A stretch of 64,000 bases of DNA. Origin: Vasconcelosia minhoensis LEGE 07310 (GTDB taxonomy: Bacteria > Cyanobacteriota > Cyanobacteriia > Phormidesmidales > Phormidesmidaceae). The stretch covers positions 62,001 to 126,000 of the forward strand of contig NZ_JADEXG010000001.1 in assembly GCF_015207255.1 (NCBI RefSeq), read 5' to 3'. The stretch's first letter is position 1. Every line of letters begins with the position of its first letter. A program made the translations under genes and the position numbers. Positions 38,519 through 48,528 of the stretch are shown one piece after another. The notes under the pieces were generated by a model, which saw only the letters and a list, made by a program, of their open reading frames with translations, made no database searches and was not told the origin of the DNA.

Positions 38519-38833
38519 ATGCCTATCAAAAATTACCGAGATGACTTACTAGTCAGGCTCTGCGATCCAGAGTATTCGTCATATTATTTAAAGGCTGCGC
38601 TGGATGAGACACTTGAAGACGGCAACACGGAAGCGTTTCTACTCGCGCTCAAAAACCTGGTAGATGCTAAGGGATCGGTACAGGAGGTCGCTAGTAACGC
38701 AGACATTTCCAGGCAGCACCTTCACCGTCTTCTCAGTGGTACAGGTAATCCTACGCTGGAAACGCTTGCTGCTGTGCTTCATGCTGTAGGCTTAACCATT
38801 GACTTCAGACCCGTTTCGGAAGTTAGAAAATAG
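38519..38833 (+). CDS. HigA-type antitoxin
   Basis: A 104-residue protein. The first half (YRDDLLVRLCDPEYSSYYLKAALDETLEDG) is the part shared by probable addiction-module antidotes. The second half is a helix-turn-helix ([38 protein letters not shown]). It should both neutralise the toxin and bind the palindrome at 38134-38153. Confidence 0.92.
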   Translation: MPIKNYRDDLLVRLCDPEYSSYYLKAALDETLEDGNTEAFLLALKNLVDAKGSVQEVASNADISRQHLHRLLSGTGNPTLETLAAVLHAVGLTIDFRPVSEVRK

Positions 38834-38898
38834 TTAACTTCAGTTCTAGCTGGATGAGCTATGCGCTACATTGGCTTCTCAATCCGGAGTACAAATCG

Positions 38899-39719
38899 AT
38901 GCGGGTACTGACATGGAACTGCCGCCGGGCCACCCGCCAAAGTCCGGTGTGGGAATACCTGCAGGAATGGTCGCCGGATGTTGCCTTGCTTCAAGAGGTG
39001 GCCAGTCTCCCAAGCCATTTTGAAAGCGAGTACAGTATTCGTTTTGAGAGAGCGATTAGCAAGCGCGGTACCCTGCAGCGCTTCGGTTCAGCACTCTTAG
39101 TTAAGGGCTGCATTGTTGACAAGGTAACGCTTCTGAGTGACTACGATTGGGTCAATGACGAATTAATGCGGTTCGCAGGCAATCTCTTCGCTAATGAGAT
39201 TCAACTCCGGTCTGGGTTACGTCTGCTCGTGATTTGCTTGTACAGCCCAGCATGGCCGGTGGATAGCAAACGGCTGGCTGACATAGAGACGAACTCAGTC
39301 AGGCTATCGCTCAACCCGGATGTGTGGGTCGCGGATCTCCTCTGGAGTGCATTGAAGTCAATGGACTTGCAGGATACCAACGAAGCTGTCAGAGGCGGTG
39401 ACTTCGATTTATCAGAGACCTTTGATGCTTGGCGCGGCGGCCCTCGCGGCAATCGAGAGTATCTTGACCGAATGACAAATCTAGGCTTGACAGAGTGCCT
39501 TCGTGCATTTCATGGCGTACTCACGCCTACCTTTAGGAATCCTCGGGTTGGCGAGGTTTGACATCAGATCGACCACCTTTTCGTAACACCTCACCTCGCG
39601 TCATGCCTGACTTCCTGCCTGACAGGGGATTCAGAACGTGTCTTCTCGCATTCTCCTTCTCGCATTCTCTAAGCGACCACCTCCCGGTCGTAGCAGATTT
39701 TGAAATATCAGCGCCGTAA
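38899..39719 (+). pseudogene. Endonuclease/exonuclease/phosphatase family gene, disrupted
   Basis: ATG 38899 (MRVLTWNCRRATRQ) begins an EEP-fold protein with LLQEVASL (catalytic Glu) and GGDFDLSETFD (Asp-Asn site; here Asp-Asp). TGA at 39559-39561 interrupts it in the middle of GEV*HQIDHLFVTP, where an amino acid is expected. The frame goes on to a 14-base tandem duplication (TTCTCGCATTCTC repeated, about 39646-39674). Removing one copy restores the end LSDHLPVVADFEI with the family's catalytic SDHLPV. So there are at least two lesions, and the truncated product would lack the active-site histidine. Confidence 0.85.
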
Positions 39720-39751
39720 CTCTTTTAAAAGTAACCTATACAGGGGCTGCG

Positions 39752-41497
39752 CTAGCGATCGCTCTTGCGATTTAGCCGGTCTAATCCCAGCGCAATGCCG
39801 CCGATTAGGATCAGCAAGATTCCCGTCCACTGAATCACCTGCGGCGGGCCAATGGGCGTCAGCAGCGTCGCCAAAATGGCCGTCAGCAGCGGCGTCGCGG
39901 CAGCTAGCAGAGCCGTGCGGACGCCGCCGACCAGGTGCAGACTGCTGAAGTTAAACAGCTGAAACAGTAAGGTCAGTATCCCCAGACAGAGCCCGGCCAG
40001 CAGCAGCGGCAGCCAGCTCACCGCCCCAATCACCTGCTCCAGCGGCTGGTCTAGCGGCTGAAATAGCAGCAGCAGGCTGCTGAGAATGGCCACCGTGCCG
40101 AACTGGACAATGCTGGCCGACAGCGGATGGCACTGGCGGCGGAAGCTTAGATTGAGCAGCACGGCATAGATGCCAAAAGCGGCAGCGGCTAGCAGGGCAG
40201 CGCTAATCCCCATCTGGCTATCGGTGCCCCCCAGCAGCGGCTGAGCGGTGAGCCAGCCGCCCATCGCCACCGCTAGCATCACCACCAGCCGCAGCGGCGT
40301 CGGTTTCTCGCCCTGGAGCAGCCAGGCCAGCGGAATCGCCATCAGCGGATAGAGAAACAGCAGGGGCACAGCAACCGCCGGGCCAACCGCCGCGATCGCG
40401 TAGTACAGACAGACCTGAGCGATCAGAAAAGCCCCACCACTGCCCAGCAGCTGCCACAGGCGGCGATCGCGCGTTCCCAGCCACTGCTGCAGGTCGCCCC
40501 AGAGGCCGCCGTGGAGCTGTGGCGCTAGCAACAGCAGCAACGGCAGTACCACAATCGTCTCCAGCCAGACCAGAACCACCGCCAGCACCGGGCTGGCCCG
40601 GCTGACGTTGGTGAACTGGATCAGGCCCAGCAGCGGCAGCCCCTGGCCTACAGCGCCAACTAGCACATGGTGCAGGGCTAGTATCAGGGTGGCGATCGCG
40701 CCCAGCATCAGCCCTTTTCTTAGATTGCGCGATCGCTTGGGATGTGGCTCCTGACTGAGGTCAGGCGGTGGCCCAGGCGGCGGAATTGAGGCGGGTGGGC
40801 ATTCGGGCAGTCGCTCGGATCGGGGCGGCAGGGTTTCCCCCGGCAGCCGCGGGCCGCTGCCCCAGGCGTCAGCGCTGCGGCTGTCGGAACTACGCAGCTC
40901 AGGCGGCAGCTCGGGCCGGGGCAGCGCCTGGGCCTGCTGCACCTGGGCCTGGAGCTGCTGGCTAAGACGGCTGACCAGGCTGTCCAAAATCGCTGCCCCC
41001 TGCTGCTCCATCGTCTGCATCCGAATCAGCTGCTGGGCCAGGGAACTCTGATAGCTGCTGAGGTCCTGCTGGAGCGATCGCAGCGTTTGACCCAGGGTTT
41101 CATCCAGGGAGCTGAGCAGCTGATAGCTAGTCTGGTAGTTGACCTGATGGCTTTCGGGAGGCAAGCTGGGCTGAAGACTGTCCAAGGAGGCCCGCAGGTC
41201 CTCCCGTAGCTTTTGGGCCAGGATCTGTGCCAGCCGCTTGGCCCAGCGCTGCTGCTGGACCTGCTGCTGCTGCGAGAGCGTGCCCGCGTGGTTAGCCTCC
41301 AGCGCTCGATAGCTGGTCTGGAGCCGGGCATATTTCTGCTGGAGCGTCTGCACTTCCCGCCGCAGTCGGGATTTTTCAGCTTTTAGATCGTCCACATCCT
41401 GAGTCAGCTGCTCGGCAAAATGCCGGTGCAGCTCCTCAAAATCCTGCTCTAGGGAGCTGAGCAGATCGTCATTGTCTGGGGAAGTGGGCTGCTCCAT
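39752..41497 (-). CDS. EamA/DMT transporter with cytoplasmic coiled-coil front
   Basis: From ATG 41497 (MEQPTSPDNDDLLSSL) the product is 581 residues, about twice a normal DMT carrier. Residues 1-185 are a Gln-rich coiled coil (LKAEKSRLRREVQTLQQKYARLQ). A Pro/Ser-rich linker and a basic stretch (HPKRSRNLRK) follow. From about residue 255 there are roughly ten membrane segments in two EamA halves (YLYYAIAAVGPAVAVPLLFLYPLMAIPLAW; LLAAATPLLTAILATLL). The transport substrate is unknown. The coiled coil suggests self-assembly or docking to a partner. Confidence 0.88.
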   Translation of the reverse strand: MEQPTSPDNDDLLSSLEQDFEELHRHFAEQLTQDVDDLKAEKSRLRREVQTLQQKYARLQTSYRALEANHAGTLSQQQQVQQQRWAKRLAQILAQKLREDLRASLDSLQPSLPPESHQVNYQTSYQLLSSLDETLGQTLRSLQQDLSSYQSSLAQQLIRMQTMEQQGAAILDSLVSRLSQQLQAQVQQAQALPRPELPPELRSSDSRSADAWGSGPRLPGETLPPRSERLPECPPASIPPPGPPPDLSQEPHPKRSRNLRKGLMLGAIATLILALHHVLVGAVGQGLPLLGLIQFTNVSRASPVLAVVLVWLETIVVLPLLLLLAPQLHGGLWGDLQQWLGTRDRRLWQLLGSGGAFLIAQVCLYYAIAAVGPAVAVPLLFLYPLMAIPLAWLLQGEKPTPLRLVVMLAVAMGGWLTAQPLLGGTDSQMGISAALLAAAAFGIYAVLLNLSFRRQCHPLSASIVQFGTVAILSSLLLLFQPLDQPLEQVIGAVSWLPLLLAGLCLGILTLLFQLFNFSSLHLVGGVRTALLAAATPLLTAILATLLTPIGPPQVIQWTGILLILIGGIALGLDRLNRKSDR

Positions 41498-41675
41498 GGA
41501 GCGTTCGTCTCGCTGAGTTGCCGCTAAGTTGCCTTTATATAACACTTTGGAGTGAATCTTAGCAGGCAATTTGCGCTGTAAAGGGCTTTTTATACCGGAT
41601 CAAGATTCCCGCCCGGCGGCCATGGGCAACGGGTAGTGGGGCATTAGGCCCAGCCGATTCGCCCCGTTTATCTAT

Positions 41676-42191
41676 CTAAGGCAGGCGCGCGGGACCCATT
41701 CGCCAGATTTGCTCAAATCCTTCGGACAGGCTAGGCTGAGTGGCTACCAGCTGACGATGCATCTTTAAGATCACAGCTTCGGGAACCTGTCGCGATCGCG
41801 CCCGATTCCGCTCCAGGCAGCAGCTCAGAGGAAAGTCAAACCAGACAGCAGCAACCGTCGGATAGCCCAGAGCGTGGACAGTCTGGATAAAGCGACGGCG
41901 ATCGCGGCGGCGAACATTAGTGGCATCGTAGACCACACCGGTCAGATCGCCCCGATGAATATCAGCAGCCCCCTGGCGCAGCTGGTCGATGACCCTAGCC
42001 CACACCTGTCCCCAGCTGCCCTGAATCGCCGCATCACCGTACAGGTCGGCCCGAATTTGGTCGGTCGAGACAGTCCGATAACCTGGCCGGCCTTCAGGAC
42101 AATTCATCCCAAATTGGGCTGCCCAGGTAGATTTACCACTGCCAGGCAGCCCAATTAGGACGATCAGCGATGAATTTGGCTGCTGCTGCAA
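41676..42191 (-). CDS. P-loop kinase-like ATPase
   Basis: A 171-residue AAA_33-type protein with Walker A GLPGSGKST, then DQIRADLYGDAAIQGSW, DATNVRRRDRRR and ARSRQVPEAVI. This is the pattern of small polynucleotide- or metabolite-kinase-like proteins. The true substrate is unknown. It starts two bases after glgC ends, so it probably rides on the glgC transcript. Confidence 0.88.
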   Translation of the reverse strand: MQQQPNSSLIVLIGLPGSGKSTWAAQFGMNCPEGRPGYRTVSTDQIRADLYGDAAIQGSWGQVWARVIDQLRQGAADIHRGDLTGVVYDATNVRRRDRRRFIQTVHALGYPTVAAVWFDFPLSCCLERNRARSRQVPEAVILKMHRQLVATQPSLSEGFEQIWRMGPARLP

Positions 42192-42193
42192 GC

Positions 42194-43483
42194 CTAGATT
42201 GTCATGCCGTCAGGGATCACGGCGTTCTTCAGCACCACAACGATGCCGCTGCGGATGTAGAAGCCCAGGTCTTCGCGCTCAGATTCTTCGACACTTTCCT
42301 TATTGATAATCTGCACGTTGCGGCCCACCCGAGCATTTTTGTCGATGATCGCATTCCGAATCGTCGTTCCTTCGCCGATGCCCATCGGGATTTTGCCCTT
42401 GGTGCGGTTCTGGCTACTTTCAGACATCGGCTCGTAGTAGTCAGCCCCCATCAGCAGCGAATCTTCAATCACGCAGTCAGCGGTAATCCGCTGCCGCAGA
42501 CCCACCACCGAATGATGTACCCGGCAGTTCTTAAGAATGCAGCCCTCGCTGATGATGGACTCGGTAATCTGGCAATCTTGTAACTTGCTGGGCGGTAGGT
42601 ATCGCGATCGCGTATAGATCGGGGCGTCTTCCTTATAAAAGCTAAAGTCGGGCGCGGGCTGCTTAGTCAGCGCCAGGTTGGAGGTATAGAACGCCTCAAT
42701 CGTCCCAATGTCCTCCCAGTAGCCGTCAAACAGGTAGGCCTGAATATTGTGATCTTTAGCGCAGGAGGGAATGATTTCCTTGCCGAAGTCGGTCTGGTCT
42801 ACATACTGCTTGAGCAGGTTGACCAGCACTTCTTTTTTGAACAGGTAGATGCCCATCGAGGCAATAAAGGGCTTATCCTTGGCCTGGTCCGGCGAAAGGC
42901 CCAGAGTCGTTGTATCGACTTCCATCTCGGTCAGGGCATCGCCCTTAGGCTTCTCCGAAAATTCGACCACTCGGCCATTTTCGTCTATTTTAATTAGACC
43001 AAAGCTAGAGGCGGTCTTGTAGCCAATCGGCACCACAGACAGAGTCACATCAGCCCCGGTCTCACGATGACGCTGGACAAAATGCTGATAGTCCATCCGG
43101 TAGAGGTGGTCACCGGATAGAATCAGATATTCATCGACGTCCCATTCCTCAAACAGCCACAGATACTTACGGACGGCGTCGGCTGTCCCCTGGAACCAGC
43201 TCGGGTTTTCCGGCGTCTGCTGGGCCGCCAGCACCTCGACAAAGCCGTCGCTGAACTGGGAAAAATTGTAGGCCTTGGAAATATGCCGGTTCAGCGATGC
43301 CGAGTTGAACTGGGTGAGGACATATATTTTTAGAATTTCAGAATTAATACAGTTGCTGACCGGAATATCGATCAGGCGATATTTCCCCGCTAGCGAAACC
43401 GCTGGCTTCGCTCGATATTTCGTCAGGGGATAGAGTCGGGTGCCAGCACCCCCGCCCAGGATAATAGAAAGAACTTTTTTCAC
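42194..43483 (-). CDS. glgC: Glucose-1-phosphate adenylyltransferase
   Basis: It makes ADP-glucose for glycogen. A GTG start at 43483 ([21 protein letters not shown]) gives 429 residues, the usual cyanobacterial length; a TTG eight codons upstream is less likely. Visible are GGGAGTRL, the [10 protein letters not shown] metal-site region, [19 protein letters not shown] and the C-terminal left-handed beta-helix. The basic end ([17 protein letters not shown]) holds the 3-phosphoglycerate activator lysine. Confidence 0.97.
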   Translation of the reverse strand: MKKVLSIILGGGAGTRLYPLTKYRAKPAVSLAGKYRLIDIPVSNCINSEILKIYVLTQFNSASLNRHISKAYNFSQFSDGFVEVLAAQQTPENPSWFQGTADAVRKYLWLFEEWDVDEYLILSGDHLYRMDYQHFVQRHRETGADVTLSVVPIGYKTASSFGLIKIDENGRVVEFSEKPKGDALTEMEVDTTTLGLSPDQAKDKPFIASMGIYLFKKEVLVNLLKQYVDQTDFGKEIIPSCAKDHNIQAYLFDGYWEDIGTIEAFYTSNLALTKQPAPDFSFYKEDAPIYTRSRYLPPSKLQDCQITESIISEGCILKNCRVHHSVVGLRQRITADCVIEDSLLMGADYYEPMSESSQNRTKGKIPMGIGEGTTIRNAIIDKNARVGRNVQIINKESVEESEREDLGFYIRSGIVVVLKNAVIPDGMTI

Positions 43484-43507
43484 AATTAACCTACCAACAA
43501 CTGCCAA

Positions 43508-43632
43508 TTCGCCATCTTAAGTGTGAGGCGGGATCCGTCCCTTGGCAAGGGGGAGACGGCAAATCGGTGGGCTTTATGTCGGTAGGAATACAACAGAAGA
43601 AGGAGGCGGACGGGGTGTAAGGCCAGCGGCGG
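43508..43632. other. Gap between glgC and serine hydrolase
   Basis: About 125 bases; I see no gene or clear regulatory element. Confidence 0.5.
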
Positions 43633-45006
43633 TTAGCGCTGGGGGTCGGAGTCCAAGGGTCCAGCTTCTAAGAGGTGCGCTACGACGCCACGAATCACCT
43701 GCCGCAGGTGGACCTGGCTGGCGCTATTGTCAATGGCGACCGTCATCACATAGCGCTGCTCGCCGACCTTAACGGCCAGGCTGCTGCCGATCACCTTTGA
43801 GTTCTGTCCGGTTTTCTCGCCGATCCAGTGCACGGCTGGCCCCATATCCTGTAGCGCCTTGTAGCCAAAGTCCCAGTCATACTGGCCCACCAGCGCGTCT
43901 AGAATCTCATCGTCACCCGGGTTCTCAAAGCTGTAGATCTGCCGCATCATCTCCGTCAGCTCATTGGTCGTAGAGCGATTGGGGCCAGAACCCGCATTGT
44001 CAGGATAGGTACTATCTCCGACCAGCTTGGTGTTGATCTGGGTTTGGCTATAGCCTAGCTGGTTCAGCGTTTGATTGATATAGTCGCGGCCTAGATAGTC
44101 AACCAGCTGATTCGTCGCAATATTATTGCTTTCCTTGATCATTCGCACCATCACCTCTCGCAGGGTATAGGTCTGATCGACGAAAATCTTAGCGCCCTGG
44201 GCATTTTCCGTAAAATTGCCCGGGTCGATATAAACTTCGCTATCCAAATCAATATTTTCAGTGGTGACCTTGTGCATCAGCACCACCGCCATCGGTAGCT
44301 TGATCAGGCTAGCCGGGCTGGCTGGCGGGATATCGCCCTGATAGCTACGGCATTCGTTACTCTCAAGCTGGCAGAGGGTGATATGTATCCGCTCCCCCAG
44401 CCCCGTGGCCGCTGCAATCGGCTGCAAAAAGGCGGAATCAGCGCGGTCAGCTGCCGCCGCAATTGGGCTGACAATGCGCTTATACTGCTGGCTTTTAGCC
44501 GCAGCTTCGTCGGCGAATACTGAGTCTGCCGGAATTTCCTCCAGTTTGCCAATCGCGCCGCGCCAGAGAAATTCCTGCTTTTGCAGCGAGGCCAGCGAGT
44601 CATCTGGGCTTTGATGGGCCATGACCGCCTGGTTGGCTAGCTCCGTCGCCCGCTGGTAGATAGCCTGATGGGCTTCTTCGGCCTCGATATTGCGGGAAAG
44701 CCGAACCCGAAGCTGGGTCAGCGCCCGATAGGGTGTCATCAGGTCTGTTTTCTGAACCGTTTTCTGCTTCGCCTGGGCTGGGGTTTGAATCGAGGTCGAA
44801 TCGTCCAGATGCACTAGATCCCGCTGGATGCGATCGCGCAGCCCATACAGGTCACCTAGGTCTTCGGCGGCAGCCATCTGGCTGAGGATAGCGTGCTGCT
44901 GGAGCAGGTCAGGCGCGATCGCCAGCCTGGGCCGTATCGCAGCCAGGCCCAGCGTAATCGCTAGCGCATTCAACACAACAGCAGTGGGGATCCAAAGACG
45001 GGGCAT
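43633..45006 (-). CDS. Exported beta-lactamase-fold serine hydrolase
   Basis: A 457-residue protein with an N-terminal membrane anchor or signal (VVLNALAITLGLAAI). Residues 35-200 form an Ala/Gln-rich helical stalk. The penicillin-recognising fold follows with S233-L-I-K236, S293-N-N295 and K398-T-G400, the three class A motifs. It lacks an obvious class A Glu166 region, so it may be a D,D-peptidase-like or penicillin-binding protein rather than a resistance enzyme. The likely site is the periplasm, acting on peptidoglycan. Confidence 0.88.
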   Translation of the reverse strand: MPRLWIPTAVVLNALAITLGLAAIRPRLAIAPDLLQQHAILSQMAAAEDLGDLYGLRDRIQRDLVHLDDSTSIQTPAQAKQKTVQKTDLMTPYRALTQLRVRLSRNIEAEEAHQAIYQRATELANQAVMAHQSPDDSLASLQKQEFLWRGAIGKLEEIPADSVFADEAAAKSQQYKRIVSPIAAAADRADSAFLQPIAAATGLGERIHITLCQLESNECRSYQGDIPPASPASLIKLPMAVVLMHKVTTENIDLDSEVYIDPGNFTENAQGAKIFVDQTYTLREVMVRMIKESNNIATNQLVDYLGRDYINQTLNQLGYSQTQINTKLVGDSTYPDNAGSGPNRSTTNELTEMMRQIYSFENPGDDEILDALVGQYDWDFGYKALQDMGPAVHWIGEKTGQNSKVIGSSLAVKVGEQRYVMTVAIDNSASQVHLRQVIRGVVAHLLEAGPLDSDPQR

Positions 45007-45302
45007 GGGGTTGGACTGTCTAGCGCAGAGTCAGAGGTAAGCAAGTCCTAAAATGGATTCGGAGAGACCTTAACACACCTAGCAACTGGGCACATGAAAC
45101 TAGGGACTCTGAGTTAAGCAACCGCTTATCCTGTGATATTAACGGGAAAGGCTAGGGCAGCCCTGTCGAATAATATACAAAAAACCAGCATCTATCTCGC
45201 ACAGACCCCCGACAAAGGGGACAGCCGTAGGATAAATTGCAGAACCTGCCTATACTAAAAGCCAGTCTTTCCACTGCCTACAGATAGCCCACAGGAGCCC
45301 GC
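45007..45302. other. Divergent region between serine hydrolase and gatA
   Basis: About 296 bases shared by two divergent promoters. AGGAG lies seven bases before the gatA ATG. I cannot identify specific operators. Confidence 0.5.
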
Positions 45303-46757
45303 ATGTCCGCGATTCGCGAGCTGCATCGTCAGCTGACCCAAAAAGCCCGCAGCGCCGTTGAGATTACCCAAGCCCATCTCGATAGCGTTCAGGCTCTGGA
45401 GCCCACTCTGCACAGCTTCATCTCGGTCACCGCGGATCAGGCCCTAGCGCAGGCTCAGCAAATCGACGAAAAAATTGCTGCTGGAGACGAGATCGGCCCG
45501 CTGGCCGGAATTCCGGTCGGGATTAAGGACAACCTCTGCACTCGTGGTATTCGCACCACCTGCGCCTCTAAATTTTTGGAGCATTTTGTGCCGCCCTACG
45601 AATCGACCGCGACGCAGCGGCTGGCTGAAGCAGGCGCGATCTGCATCGGCAAGACCAACTTAGATGAGTTTGCGATGGGCAGCTCTACCGAAAATTCGGC
45701 CTTTCAGCTGACGGCCAACCCCTGGGACCCGGCCCGCGTGCCGGGTGGGTCGTCCGGCGGCTCGGCGGCGGCGGTGGCGAGTGGAGAATGCGCGATCGCG
45801 CTTGGCTCCGACACCGGCGGCTCGATTCGTCAGCCCGCTGCCTTCTGCGGCGTGGTGGGGCTGAAGCCGACCTATGGTCTGGTCTCTCGCTACGGTCTGG
45901 TGGCCTTTGCCTCATCCCTGGACCAGATTGGTCCCTTTGGCCGCACCGTTGAGGACGCCGCTATTCTGCTCCAGGCAGTTGCCGGGCACGACCCCAAAGA
46001 CTCAACCAGCCTGAAGGTCGAAATTCCCGACTATACCCAATGCTTTAAGCCCTCGCTCAAAGGACGGCGAATCGGCGTGATTCAAGAGACCCTGGGCGAA
46101 GGCATCGACCCGGCGGTAGAAACCGCAGTGGCGGCGGCAGTAAAGCAGCTGCAAGAGCTCGGGGCTGAGGTCAAAACGATCTCCTGTCCGCAGTTTCGCT
46201 ATGGGGTATCGGCCTACTACATCATTGCCCCGTCGGAAGCCTCGGCCAACCTGGCCCGCTATGACGGCGTCAAGTACGGCCTGCGCTCCGAGCAGTCTAG
46301 CCTGCTCTCGATGTATGCCAAGACCCGGGCAGAGGGCTTTGGCCCAGAGGTCAAGCGGCGGATTATGATCGGCACCTATGCCCTGTCGGCGGGCTACTAC
46401 GACGCTTACTATCTCAAGGCCCAAAAGGTGCGCACGCTGATTAAGCAAGACTTTGAGCGCGCCTTTGGGGAAGTTGATGTGCTGGTCTCCCCAACTGCCC
46501 CGACTACCGCCTTTAAGGCGGGCGATGTCGATGACCCGCTCAGCCTGTATCTATTAGATCTGATGACGATCCCGGTGAACCTGGCTGGCCTGCCCGGGAT
46601 GAGCCTGCCCTGTGGCTTTGACGCCTCCGGTCTGCCGATTGGTCTACAGCTGATTGGCAACGTGCTGCGGGAGGATCTGCTGTTTGAGGTGGGCCATGCC
46701 TACGAGCAAGCCACGGATTGGCATACCCGACGGCCTGCCATTTACGCTGCCCAGTAA
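45303..46757 (+). CDS. gatA: Glutamyl-tRNA(Gln) amidotransferase subunit A
   Basis: A 484-residue amidase-signature enzyme that supplies ammonia to convert Glu-tRNA(Gln) to Gln-tRNA(Gln). The catalytic triad is visible: K75 in [11 protein letters not shown]150/151 in [14 protein letters not shown] and S174 in [31 protein letters not shown] is the GatA-specific signature, which sets it apart from general amidases. It stands alone, as in most cyanobacteria. Confidence 0.97.
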   Translation: MSAIRELHRQLTQKARSAVEITQAHLDSVQALEPTLHSFISVTADQALAQAQQIDEKIAAGDEIGPLAGIPVGIKDNLCTRGIRTTCASKFLEHFVPPYESTATQRLAEAGAICIGKTNLDEFAMGSSTENSAFQLTANPWDPARVPGGSSGGSAAAVASGECAIALGSDTGGSIRQPAAFCGVVGLKPTYGLVSRYGLVAFASSLDQIGPFGRTVEDAAILLQAVAGHDPKDSTSLKVEIPDYTQCFKPSLKGRRIGVIQETLGEGIDPAVETAVAAAVKQLQELGAEVKTISCPQFRYGVSAYYIIAPSEASANLARYDGVKYGLRSEQSSLLSMYAKTRAEGFGPEVKRRIMIGTYALSAGYYDAYYLKAQKVRTLIKQDFERAFGEVDVLVSPTAPTTAFKAGDVDDPLSLYLLDLMTIPVNLAGLPGMSLPCGFDASGLPIGLQLIGNVLREDLLFEVGHAYEQATDWHTRRPAIYAAQ

Positions 46758-46777
46758 GCCATGGCCGACTTATAGTA

Positions 46778-47071
46778 CTAGCGCTTTTTCTTTGCCTGCC
46801 GTCGGGCTTCGCGCGCTAGCTTGCGGCCGATAATAAACTGCTTCAGCTGCTCCACGAGCGATATCGGCAGCACAATGGGCCAGCCGATTGCCGCGATCGC
46901 GACCACCAGCCAAGCATCCATATCGGGCTCATGGGTCAGGCCGTAGGCGGACTGTTGGGACTGCTCCTGCCACTGGGCACGGCCGAAAGCCAGTCCAACG
47001 ACGACTGCGACCACCAGGTACAGCAGCCACAGACGCTGATCCTGAAAAATGTTCAAGTTTGCTATCTCCAC
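46778..47071 (-). CDS. Small membrane protein, hypothetical
   Basis: A 97-residue protein with two membrane segments (LWLLYLVVAVVVGLAF and WLVVAIAAIGWPIVLPISLV) and a highly basic cytoplasmic tail (REARRQAKKKR). It lies between gatA and ilvC on the opposite strand. I do not recognise the family. Confidence 0.65.
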   Translation of the reverse strand: MEIANLNIFQDQRLWLLYLVVAVVVGLAFGRAQWQEQSQQSAYGLTHEPDMDAWLVVAIAAIGWPIVLPISLVEQLKQFIIGRKLAREARRQAKKKR

Positions 47072-48354
<1,283 letters not shown>

Positions 48355-48477
48355 GTAAGTCTAGCGGTAGGGATGTTATGGCTGGAATTATTCAATTCTG
48401 AATGTCAGGGGGTTAGAATCTTTCTTCGTAGGTTAATGGTTCCTTCATAAACAAGCGCTAACATGACCAGCAAAGCA

Positions 48478-48498
48478 AGCGTCTAGATTCCAGACGCT
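48478..48498 (+). promoter_or_regulatory. Hairpin in xpk leader
   Basis: AGCGTCT and AGACGCT form a 7-bp stem with a 7-base loop, 30 bases before the phosphoketolase ATG. It could be an operator or a transcript-stabilising hairpin. Confidence 0.3.
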
Positions 48499-48528
48499 AG
48501 ATCACCTGTAATTGCTGGTACAAAGCTC

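Noticed and set aside
45303-46757. Amidase-signature gene as the missing allophanate amidase of the biuret operon
   Set aside because: It carries the GatA-specific [15 protein letters not shown] segment and normal GatA length, and is 10 kb away on the other strand.
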